NCBI RefSeq assembly: GCF_026151205.1
Contig: NC_087072.1
Coordinates: 10,514,169 to 10,578,168 of the forward strand
Direction of reading: 5' to 3'
DNA: 64,000 bases
Origin: Bolinopsis microptera
Taxonomy: Eukaryota; Ctenophora; Tentaculata; Lobata; Bolinopsidae
The notes beneath the pieces are model-generated. The model saw only the letters and a program-made list of their open reading frames with translations. It had not been told where the DNA came from and ran no database searches. Positions 10,701 to 22,700 of the stretch are shown piece by piece (the stretch's first letter is position 1; each line of letters opens with the position of its first letter). Made by a program: the position numbers and the translations under genes.

Positions 10701-13700
10701 CCCTGTCCTTCCCCGTACCACCCTACTGTACTACAATTTGTGTTAACTTGATCACTGTCTTGGCCACTGATAGATAGGAATAGATTAGTAATCTATTCGA
10801 TATCGATTATAAAATAAATCCGATATTTTTTCTGTTCTTTCCCAGATTTAGCTGTTTACAATGGATATGCTAATGACTATGGTAGTAAACGGGACGGTAA
10901 CAAGATGCCCAGTACTTTGTGGGGTTGTAATCCCATGTGGGTACAAACGAACAAACTAATGTACAAACTAATGTACAAACTAATGTACAAACTAATGTAC
11001 AAACTAATGTACAAACTAATGTACAAACTAATGTACAAACTAATGTACAAACTAATGTACCGTTACCTTACTGCTATCATTACTTTAACCTGTTGTTTAC
11101 TGAGTAAATATATATAGTTTATAATATTATATTATATATTATCACTCTACAGTCATTACATTCCGTCAGTGCACTAATAATAAAACTAAGAAATGTAAAG
11201 GTTTTATTGTGTGCTGATTGTTGGTGGGCACAGTGCACACTAGTATGGTACACTAACTGGAGAATTGTGGTTTACCACTGTTTCCTCTTCCAGTTAGCCC
11301 TACTGTACTGTGTTTAGTCCTGTGACAGGAAGTTTTACAATTACACACTTACCTAGTAGATGATGTAACCAGTATATTATATAACTAGTAGTGTAACTAG
11401 TATATAACTAGTGGTGTAACTAGTAATGAACTATTGGTTAGATTTTAGCTGAACACTGAACAGTGCACTAAGTTGGACCACTACAAGGCTACCTATTTAG
11501 ACATCTGACAAGCCTGCCCCCAGTCTAATTTCATGGCTAACTCTACTACAATATAATATAGGCTATCCGCTGTGCTATTTACTTTAAAGCAATATAATAT
11601 GGACATCTGGTAACTAAAAGCTGCACTAGCTGGATTTATATTTGATGAACACACAACATGCATTCCAGTCAGTCGTTGTGGTACACACATACAAATCAAT
11701 ACCAGGTTGCTTAGCAACGGCTCATTACACGGCCTAGTAGTATTCACATACTGCATGATCACTGTATATTTAGCTGACTGTTGTTGTGGTATTTAGGGTA
11801 TTTATACTGTATAATATACATCACATTCTTATGAACATGTTGACGTCAAATTTTAGGGTGTATTATGTAGAGTGAACACTAGACAGGACTCTAATAACTG
11901 TTTCAAGATAATTAATTACAATAACGCGGCAAGATAACGTATTCATTATGTTTAAATATTTGGCATGAGTCCCAATCTAATATATCAAATTATCTGATTC
12001 GTTTCATTGGTCCTTAGCAACGATAACGAGCATTACGGTGTAGCAATATTTCCTTCACTCCCTCCAGTATCGTTATTGTACACGCAATAGATTGTATGTT
12101 TATATCCTAGAAGCTAGCTAAATTACCGCGTATATCAGGTCCCTAATGTTCTGGTTCTAGTACTAGCCACTACTACTCTCTACTAGCCAGTACTGTTATA
12201 TACAGGTCCACTAACCACTAGTCAGTGTGGGTCATTGTACAGCATCTACTCTGATCTGGGTTGTCTTTGTTATCAGAGTTTTACTTATCTGTTACAAATG
12301 TTACTACATTGATAATCTGCATAATCCCGCGTGTATCATGCCTCAGTCCTCAATGTACCCTTACATCATGGCGCTCTCTTGAGCTGACCACCACCTGCTC
12401 TTCTATACATAACCTCCCACTTTACCTATTATTATACATTACCTCTCAGTCTGTAGTTTGTGTTGTAAAGCCGCCCCCTCCCCTTTGTTTACAATACACG
12501 ACCTTCTGTATGTTAAAGGTTGAATCTCAACCGTGACCTATTATACGGTGGTCTTTGTAAACATGACTATATTATAGCTATGTATAGCAACCGGTGGCTA
12601 TATGTTTAAAGGCTGTATGTTGTTTAAAGGTTGGCTCATTTCTCGGTGTTTATTGTGGCTAAATGTTTGGTAAATTCAATACCTTTGGCGTGTCTTTGTT
12701 CTAAAACTTATGTAATTAATATTATGTTAACCGGGGTTTGATAGCCTCGGGGTAACATCTTTTTGTTTTAGACTGATGAATTGAGCTGAAAGGACATTAT
12801 TATTTTACAACAGCAACCCTCAGGCATCATCATTACCAAATTTTACTGAAGAGGGTTGACATGTTCGTCATCACATAATTCATCAACCATGCTGACCATC
12901 CCACTCCACAATCTAAACACTATACACACGTTAAGAACTCTCAAGTTTTAGCTGCAATCTGCATCAATATGTACCGACCACTGAGATATCGAAGACTCGA
13001 GTTTTCCAATCAGCTCTGATCTCAACACACACCGCGCACCTTATTGAACTGTGCACCACGTCCGTCGTGGTGTTGTAATGGCTGGTAGTTTTGTAGTTGT
13101 GCTGATATTGAAACACCTTCTCGTATATAATATAAATATCCTGATTCTTCTCCAGCGCTCAACTTTGCCGGCGCTGACTGGTCAACTGGCAAGAAGATTG
13201 CAATAAATGTCAACGTGACATCCAATACTTTTAATGTCTTGGTCAGGTAAGAGGAACATAATATTATGTAGTTATATTGGAGATGTGTGCCAGAGTGGGT
13301 GGGTGGTACAATTTGAACTGTTTTTGTCAGAATGGTGAGGTGTTAAATTACTTTCCTCAGTAGTTTTATTACCATTCTATAAGTAGTGGTATTATTAGTT
13401 TTATTACACTCCTAAGTAGTAGTTGTAATAGTATTAGTATTTTTATTACTTGTCTAAGTACTAGTATAGGCAGTAATATTCAACCCGCGATGGGTGCTTT
13501 AGTAGTGAATAGAATATATTTAATATTCGGATGTTTGTGGACTGTTGTATTTTGTCTAGATAGATTTACTCACGAACCTTATATATTGCCGTTTGTTATA
13601 TTGTTATACGGAGTGTAAATGGGAACTGCCTCGCAGCATTCAGCACGCCCTGTCAATATTCTGCATAGATGAAATTCTTTAGGAATATGCGCTCCATTCT

Positions 13701-16700
13701 ATATTAGGTGCAAATTGGCCCGGGTAGGACATACAAATGCATGATTTCTAAAAATGTAGATATTTTATATATTATGTGTTTTTCCATAGGTTTCTATTTA
13801 AGATACGTGATGACGAGTATAACTCCTCATTCTAATACCATTATGTGTTTTTGTCGTTAGTTCAAGTAAACGATAGTCAGCCATCAGTTAACAACAGTTG
13901 GTCGTTACTCGTTAGTTAACGACACAATACGATTACTGTCTGGCAAATCTTTATTCTAGTTGAAACATGAGCCGGATCTGTTAGTTCCTTCACACCTATC
14001 TAAGTAGTACAGTGTCACCAGTAGATCTGGACTTATCATGGTATGTTAAGTAGCTGTGTCACTAGTTACATCACTTTGCTCACACTAACTGCCGGCAGCT
14101 TATCGTTAACTCAATGACAAGTTATTATTCCATGTAATAGTCGTTCTCTTGTTGTTGCTGCACAATCGTGTAATCTAGTTATCACTGCCATGTTATTGTG
14201 CAGTTGTAGCACTGCTGTCCGCCCATTTGATCGTTTATGTGTCGTCTACTTTCGCTTTCGACAAATTCTTGTTTATTGAGTATTTGTTGAAGGAGAGGAA
14301 TTAGAGAGGTTCATAATAAAGCAAGCTTTTTGACACAGTATTAGCATTTAACTAACGGTCGAATGTATTTTAAAAGGTTTTGGTGTGCCTTTTTACTTTT
14401 ACATTCCCCGTTGGTGTTATAAAGGCGACCAGTTTATCATAGAATTATAAGCACTTGCCTGACTTACCTTTACCATAGAGATCCTTTAACCACTTCCTCT
14501 GTTCTTAAAATCATCATATATTTTATAAGATTATACATTAAAACTTATGCCATTAAGTGCCCTAAGTGCTAGACGGCTACGAACAGATATTATTAGCAAA
14601 AATCTGCAGCAAATTGTGGTCCATAAATAGTATCAGTACCGGTATGATTTGTGCAGCGACTTGTTTGCAGTGAGTTGTTCTTAAAACCATTGTTCTTGAA
14701 ACCATTGTTTATCATTAGTAAATGAATTAACGTGTGAATTACCAAACATTACATACTTGTAACTTTAATGCAATTTATACCCAAGTTTAATATAAAATCT
14801 TTGTTTCCCATAACATATAACATTTTGCATTTTATATAATTATTTTCAATTGTATAATTTGTCCTAAATACTTTGCCACGTTTTTACCGATATTATCTAC
14901 AAAACCAACTCACTAGCTTCATTGAATTGTGGGTTATACTTTATTTGACCTAATATGTAAAGCAAGGAGTAGTCGTCTTTACCGGTTTACGGCTCTGTTG
15001 AATGTAATATAGTACTACGGGCAATATAATATAGTACTTGGTCACTAATTGTGCTCGTTTACTTTGGGAATTTGCTGTGGTTGTACTCTCTGTGTGTGTT
15101 TGTCCGTTACTCGTGTACAACGCCTCAGTTCAATAGAAATTAGAAACAGTTATTGTCTATTGTAGCGACTAGCCCGCCTTCGTTACTAAGAATTGTCACC
15201 TCATCAACACGATTAGATAATATCTTTAGGAAAAGCTAATTAATAATTTTGATTAGAACGAATTAAAACTGTTATATCTTGATAAAGCTATAATGGTGGT
15301 ATTTGCGGCATGTGCAATAATCTACATTTTTAGCATATATTGAATTTAGAATAATTATTACAATAATCAGTTTAACCGCCGATTCAGAAGCTCTGTGATT
15401 CGTTTTTGCTGGTGTACGACACGCAGCTGGCACATGACATGACATCAAACTTTGTGGCACATGTTTAAAAATATCCACGTTCTTCTCAATTCTGGCCAAC
15501 TTTCTAAATCAGCATGCCATCTTGACAAATTTTTGCTTGTTAATTTCTGCTTATAAGAAAATTTATTTTCGATACGGGATGAGAGATCGTGCTTTTACTG
15601 TGCATCTCAGTTGTAGCTCTCTGTTTTTCTGTAATAACACTTATCTCTCTTTTACTTGCATTTCTTGGTATTGACAGGGTTTTCAATTCCAAAACCGAAA
15701 CTTATGACAGTTTTTATTTTTAACCTGTGTTGTGTGTTCAGTTACACACAATTGCAATCCAAAATCACATATAAGTATTACATAGTTCTTAACTTGTGTA
15801 CCTCATACGAGTAAATAGAAGATTGAATGATTCGTGTATAATTTGGCCAATTTTCATCATTGAAGATAGTCTATGAGATCACTTATCTTGTTTATTCATA
15901 GTTTACCATCTCCAATCTCCATGGAGATCGGTGTTGGATGTTCAAGATTTAGAATGTAAGCTTGCCAATTCTTACATTCTTGGCTTCAGACCACAAAATA
16001 TCATACCAATGATCGGCAAATGTCAGCCTAGCAAAAATTCTTTTGTGTTTGTCCAATTTAATTAAATTATATAATTCACGGTATGCAATTGTAGGTGTGA
16101 AAATTATTCCAAGCCTGATTTAGCTCTGCTTGATAAATGGTCATCGTATTATTATGGTAATATTGACGCTCAAATCTTTGAATTTTTGAATTATCTTTAT
16201 CTTATTTCAAGTTATCAGTAAAATGCGATTCATATTATATATATTTTAATGATTGGTAATGATATCAGTACATATCATTTTTTGTTTTTACGATGCTTGC
16301 TTTTTTCATTTCTTGAAATATTTATCTTTTTACATTTTTCCCCCTTATCTCACATTTACTCATTACCATCCTCCCTATAAGCTAGATAAAGGCCAGTGAT
16401 AGAAGTCTAGCTGCACTAAAAAAGGAATTCTCAAAGAACACTAATTGTACATCCCTCCGGAATACTCACTTTTTACTTTGGGCTACACTCTATTAAAATC
16501 AGAACCAGTTGAAATCTTTAGGTCAACACTTCATCAGAATAAAACTATCCTCTCCTGGCTGTGTGATTTGTACTGCTATTAGACAGGGAGATATACACTT
16601 TTTACTCGGAGGTTGGGGAATGAAGGATGACCTTCCAATATGGTCGTAGCGACAACAAGAAATGCATCAAGTGCATGTCGATTAACAGTAAGAAACATTG

Positions 16701-19700
16701 CCGAATAAACTGACAGACATTTCGACCTGATCCTGATTTTTGCAGGGTCTCTCTGACTCGATTGCCATATAATTATAATATATTTGTATATCCCCACAGA
16801 TATACACCGACTTACTTATTCTCTTGACTTGTCAAGATTTGACAATCATGCTAGTAATATTATTACAAGTAAATACACCACACCCTCAGCCCTAGTAATA
16901 TTATACAGGTAAATACATATATCTGACAACACTTTACTTCTCTTTTCCTCTAACACCTCTCCTCCTCAGAGCTCCGGGATCAGTTTGAGACTGAGAAAGC
17001 GCGGCTCATGCAGAGTATGTTTGAGCTGCGGACAGAGAAAGTGCGCCTGGAGGAAGAACTAGATATTATCAAGGATAGTGACCGTGAGAAAGCTATACAG
17101 TTGAGACAAATGCACGATCAACATCAGAGGGAGCTGTCTAAAATCAAGAGATCTTCAACGGTTGAGAACAGAAAACAGGTAAATAAAAGGTCTTAACGTC
17201 TGTAAGAATGATAATATATCAGTGGTCCCATCGAATCATATCCATGATATAGATTAGCCAGTGGCCAGTCGTATACTTGCTTAAACACCTTATAGATCAT
17301 AATCGCTAAGACCAACACCTAGCTGCCAATCTGTGTGCAGTGTTATAGGCCTCTATTGTAATTGTATGTGCCTTCATCGTAATATTACGTTGCATAGTTG
17401 GACGAGCTGAGACAAGTTGAGCGACGAGTAATGGACAAGGAAAAAGAGCTGTCTCGGAAGAGCAAGCGAATGTCTCAGATCGAGGTGACGAAGGAAGAGC
17501 TGCAGGAAAAGCTGAACGAACAGAAATTAAGTGAGAGGATCAACCTCAGTATGAGTATGATCGATCTGAACTCCTCCTTCAGCCCGGTAAGACAACTAAA
17601 TATTTTATTATTTTAAATGTTAGATAATATTATGAAAGTGAGCGATGAAATTGTGAACTAAGGTCTGTGTGCCGGTACTTTAGCTAGATTTTCCAGCAGC
17701 ACACTCCTCCTGTCATCAAACCGCGGGGGAGCGCCAGGAGCGCCAGCGGGAATCTCGCGCGCTCCTCCTCCTCCACCTTCTCATACGGACGACTAAGTCG
17801 CACCAGCAGTAGCTCCTCAGTTTCCTCAGCTCGCAAGTCTCATGCTACCACTCCGTCCAGCCCCAACGCTGGGGCACGACCCCCTAGTTTCGGGCCCGTC
17901 AGGGTCGAGGTGAGATCTTGTGAAATACCCGTACATGTAACGCTGGGATTCTTGTGATTATACCCCGGGGATTTCTAGCACCAGATTACTGAAGCTCTCT
18001 CTCTCTCTCTCTGATATGATTCAGTTCCTCATCGTGGTATCGTTCGAACGATATTCACGGTTATCCAGAAGCTTCTATGTTGTTGATTTATTCCCGATCA
18101 CTGAGATTTATAAGATGTTATTCACCAATGTATTACATTCCAATCTATCATAACTCCAGCACTGCACCAACCTTGTTCTTTGATAAGCACTGAACGTTTT
18201 TAATTCTTTAAATTATTTGCCTTACGAAAAGCGATTTAAGGAATGTTTCTAGTCTCAACAGAAAACTAAGTACTGGGATGTAGGCGCATATATATTTCAA
18301 GTTGGCGTTGACAGAAACTGTCCATTTTACTCGAAGTAATACATTCTCTTTCTTACACCGTACAATACACATTGTGCGAAGTTTATGTGCCAGCTTTTTA
18401 TGTAACTTTGGTGTTTTTTTTGCCAGCAGAATTTGACACTACGATAAATATTATGTAGATAAAAGATTTGCAAATTAGAAGAGACCGGGTGACCCTAAGT
18501 TAAGGCACCTGTCTATTTTATATTTGGAGTTAAAATAAGTCTTCTTATAATCTGGGCGTAGCTAATGTTTTTATGTTATCTTATTTAAATTTGTAACATG
18601 TACAATTCGTTTGGTAAACGTAAAAGTAAGTTAATTGTATGAGAATGGGTTCAATTGAAAAATGAAAGTCAAAAGTTGTGCTGTGTATGATTCTGCTTCA
18701 CTTCCTATCTATTGCTGGAAACTGCGAAATTTAACACCCCTTTAAAATATGTTTATAAATTTGGGATTGTCAAAAACAAGCCCGTCAAGTGTAATTCTGC
18801 TATACGTTTTTGGTGTGTTTTGTGAGATATGACGTTTAAAGAATGTTATAGCAGCTAATCATATATTTTTGGAATGTTTGGGGGTTTTATCAACGTTTAG
18901 CACGTGACAATATCCAGCTGATGTACCAGTGTTAATCACATGATCACGTGGCTGAATGATTGGCTCCGTGGAGCCTGTTTCATTTGATATTGTGTGAAAT
19001 TAGAAACCTGATGTGAAGTTTACCATCTCTAATCAGTCTTTGTCCGACGGATGGTGCGTTTAAATCATATCATTACACCACCGGATGTAACGGTCGCACA
19101 GCTGCATAATTTTGTTTTCGGGTGTGTACAAATTGTGCTCGTTGAAGGAAAATGATGTATGTTTAAATGTGGAATTCTTTGTTTTCTAATATTCTGTTTT
19201 TTACAGAGAAAGAGTCAAGAAGAGCGAGAGAAGGGATTTCAGCAGAGAAACACTGAGCTGCAGGCCCGAATTAAGCAGCTTGAAGAGAAAATTAACAGTT
19301 TAAACTCTGAGAATGAATCCCTCGTAAGTTGTTCTCAATTTAACAGTTCGTTTCAGTGTTCGTTGGATTGCTTAAATGTTTGATAATAGCTGGGGCTTTC
19401 TGATTACTTGGTTACTGTTGATCGTTTAGCTATGTATAGAAATGAGGTCAGCCTAATTAGCGGCTCTTGGGTTTAAATCGCCGTGACTGGTGACAAAGCA
19501 ACAATCAATTATATAATTACATAATGACTCATGTTGTGTACATCGGTAATATGGTGCTGTTTAAATTGTGACAGTCAGTGTAGTGTCAAGTTCTCACAGG
19601 TTGGGAAGATGTTCCAAGAGCGAAAGACCAGGGTCCAGTTGGAAAATAACCTCAACGACCAGCTCCAGAAAACCAGCAACAGCAACTCATCCAGCACACA

Positions 19701-22700
19701 GCCGGTAGCTAGCAAAACTCGCAAACGTGTCAAATTTGCGTACAGTACCAAAAGCAATTTTGTCATGAATGGGAAAGCAAACGACAATCATGGGGTCAAT
19801 GTTGCATCGGTAAATCTATCAGATCTTGTATGAAACGTGTATGGATCTTGCTTTCTTTCTTGACATGATAGCTCGCTAGTTATTCCTTTATTCTGAAGTC
19901 TGAACCTCTGCTCTTAACCTTGGTTCTGACTTCTGATCTGCCCCTACAGTCTACACTGGAACTGCACTTGATGTTGATGAATGTGTAGTGCGATAGTTGG
20001 GTGTAGTCCGATACCATAAAATCATCTTATCTAGATATAATATCATCTTCTCTTAGTTCATTCGTAACTGATCGGTGATGAGGCATGTTTTAAATTCAAC
20101 ACTCAGTTTTGGGTGACATTTTGTTTCCTTTTTATTCACGCAATCGGATCAGATTTCACAACTAAGAGCATGGACTGTGTGATGTACTATTTGAACTCTT
20201 ATCGCATGTATTAATTAATCCCGTGAATGTCCTGAATGTGGTATGTTTGTAAACCTGATTAGGGTTAGGTGTCATTCTTCACATTCTTTTTGCAGTAGGT
20301 ATGTGACGAAACTAAGAACCTACATTCATATCTTCAGTCACGCCATGGACCATCACAAAACTCATCACAACAAACTCGGCCAGTGCTTTTATAGAATTCA
20401 GCTAAGAAGCGATATTAGTGCTGTAAGATAGGTTGACATTTAAACTAAAATACACTTATCGCACATGAGGATATCTTAATTAATCTGACAGCACAAAGTC
20501 ATCTTTCGAAACGTACAACTCACCTTACACACACATAAAATGTCATATTAATAATGATCATGTAATGCAGACATCCAAACAAGTCTACAGTAATAAAATT
20601 CCTTGCCAATGCAGTAGTTGTAAGTGTTAGGTAGTAAATCTCATTTATAACAGTATGTATTTCACGGTTAGATCATAAATTTGGTGTTCTTCATGCAGCA
20701 AGTACACTACGATGATGCACGTAATGCCCTGAAAGGATGGCTGAGCGATGATTAACGTCTTTTGCTGTGTATCTAATGGCTAGCTGCAGACTTTGCCATT
20801 TATAAACTCAACTCTTCCACAAATATGAGAAAATTGTCATCTTCTTTTCACCGTCCGATTGCTCTGCCAAGAAAAAGTACGCTGAACAAGAAAGCAATCT
20901 CTGACAAATAACAATCAAATAGCCTCGATCAACTCACTCACCACTACTCACCACTTCTCACCACTACTCACCACTTCTCACCACTTCTCTCCACTACTCA
21001 CCACTTCTCTCCACTACCAACCATTTCTCACCACTACCAACCATTTCTCATCACTTCTCTCCACTTCTCTCCACTACTCACCACTACTCACCACTTCTCA
21101 CCTCAATCACACTGAAGGTGTTCTGACCCCATGTCCCCCACAGAAAAAGCAAAGTGGAGGACAGGACGGCAAAAAGAGACGGGTTTCACTGTCTACTATC
21201 TGTGCTAATTTGGAGGAGAAAAACAAGGAACTCTCAAAACAGAACCAGGACTTGGTAATTTACTTACTTTTCACTGATTTCTTCTTTTCACTGTTTTCTT
21301 CTTTTCACTGTATTCTTCTTTTCTATATTTCCTTCTGTGTTGTAAAGCGCTGCGGTTATGTATGTAGTAATAAATTATGAGAATCACGTTTCTAGGCTCG
21401 AACAAAAGGAGGTATGTACTCAGGGACATTCCTCGTGATAAATTTAAAAATGTATATCAGCATTGAATTAACCTAATCTGTACTATAATTAAATCAATTA
21501 ATGCATCTATTCCTACCTACCTGCCTGCCTAAAATGCATTCAAAACGTAATGGAATGTAAATAATAAATACCTTGCGAGTAGCGGTAATGAAGCCACAAC
21601 AGAACCACCAATAACTTGCTTATTAATCACATCATATCCTGACCCCTGCACCAACCTTGTCCCAACCGCACTGCTTTTACTAACCCCTCCACTCTCCACC
21701 GCAATACCAGTCGTACTTCCTAGCTCCACCAAGCTCGCTGAGCTCTGGTTAGCTTATCTGCTAACATATCCGGTACTACGGCCAGTGCTGTACACATTAT
21801 ACACAGTACTGTACACATTATACACAGTACGCTCAACTGTGAAGGGAGAGGTAACAGCGGTAACTTTAAATAGCTACATAATATAACTTGCTTTAGTTAA
21901 ATAAAATCACGTAGTTATCATTATTGGAGACGAGAGGGTGCCCACTAATAATAATATATAATATAGTGCACTACACCTGTGTTATTATTGTTAATTATAT
22001 TATATAGTTATATTGTTAGTTATAACAACGCTGTTGTATTGTACACCTTTAGAATATAGATCACTGTAAATTGAGAAACCGTTACTAACACTATCAGCTG
22101 GTAAATGTACAATAAAACAGTGAGTTTGTGAGTTTGCAATGTGTTCTTCCGAGAGAGTAAGCTGTAAGTTTGTATTCTTCTGTAAAGTGGGGGGCTCTCT
22201 AGCTCTCTAGCCCTCTCTAGCTCCCTCGGACTCTCATGATGCTTTTATAAAGACATTGAGTAAAGCTGTGTATAATGGTCAGACAGCTTTTACCAGTTTT
22301 ACACTTTAGAGTATGGTTGAGAGCAGCATTATTATAATATAATAGATATACAAGATGAAGGACACGTGGAGTTATTTAAAGTCTGAGAATATGGTCGTGA
22401 TGGAGTTCTCATGACCCAATAAAAGTAGAATTTTATTGTATCTCATCAGAAGTAACCATGATGATAAAAGCTAGATATGATATTACTGTTCACAGGTCTT
22501 GTTCTTTAGGCATGTCTTGAAATAAATAGTACGATCTCCTTATCACTGGCAGTTCACATTCCTCCATTATTTGTATAAAAGAATATGTAGCCCTCGCTCT
22601 TAGTGTTACATTTATGATAATACAAGTTGCTTAGTTTCCCCTAGAATCACGCTCATTCACATGTATACGGTCATTTGACCAAGAGTTGTTGGGCTTTAGC

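Larger units (their letters stand above)
8677..16969 (+). other. 8.3-kb intron of the coiled-coil gene
   Basis: Apart from the cassette exon at 10846-10896 and a 12-bp minisatellite at about 10951-11060, I recognise no gene here. There is an ACT triplet run near 8954-8972, an ACTAGT-rich stretch around 11380-11430 and generally AT-rich unique sequence. Short open frames in the region lack splice context or protein character. Confidence 0.6.

Noticed and set aside
13156-13246. Possible exon (ALNFAGADWSTGKKIAINVN-like peptide) with acceptor tctccag and donor gtaaga
   Set aside because: Length 91 nt would end in phase 2, incompatible with exon 5 (phase 1), and no partner exon was found to restore frame.
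21397-21412. Tiny exon candidate between tttctag and gtatgt
   Set aside because: 16 nt would shift the frame into exon 11.
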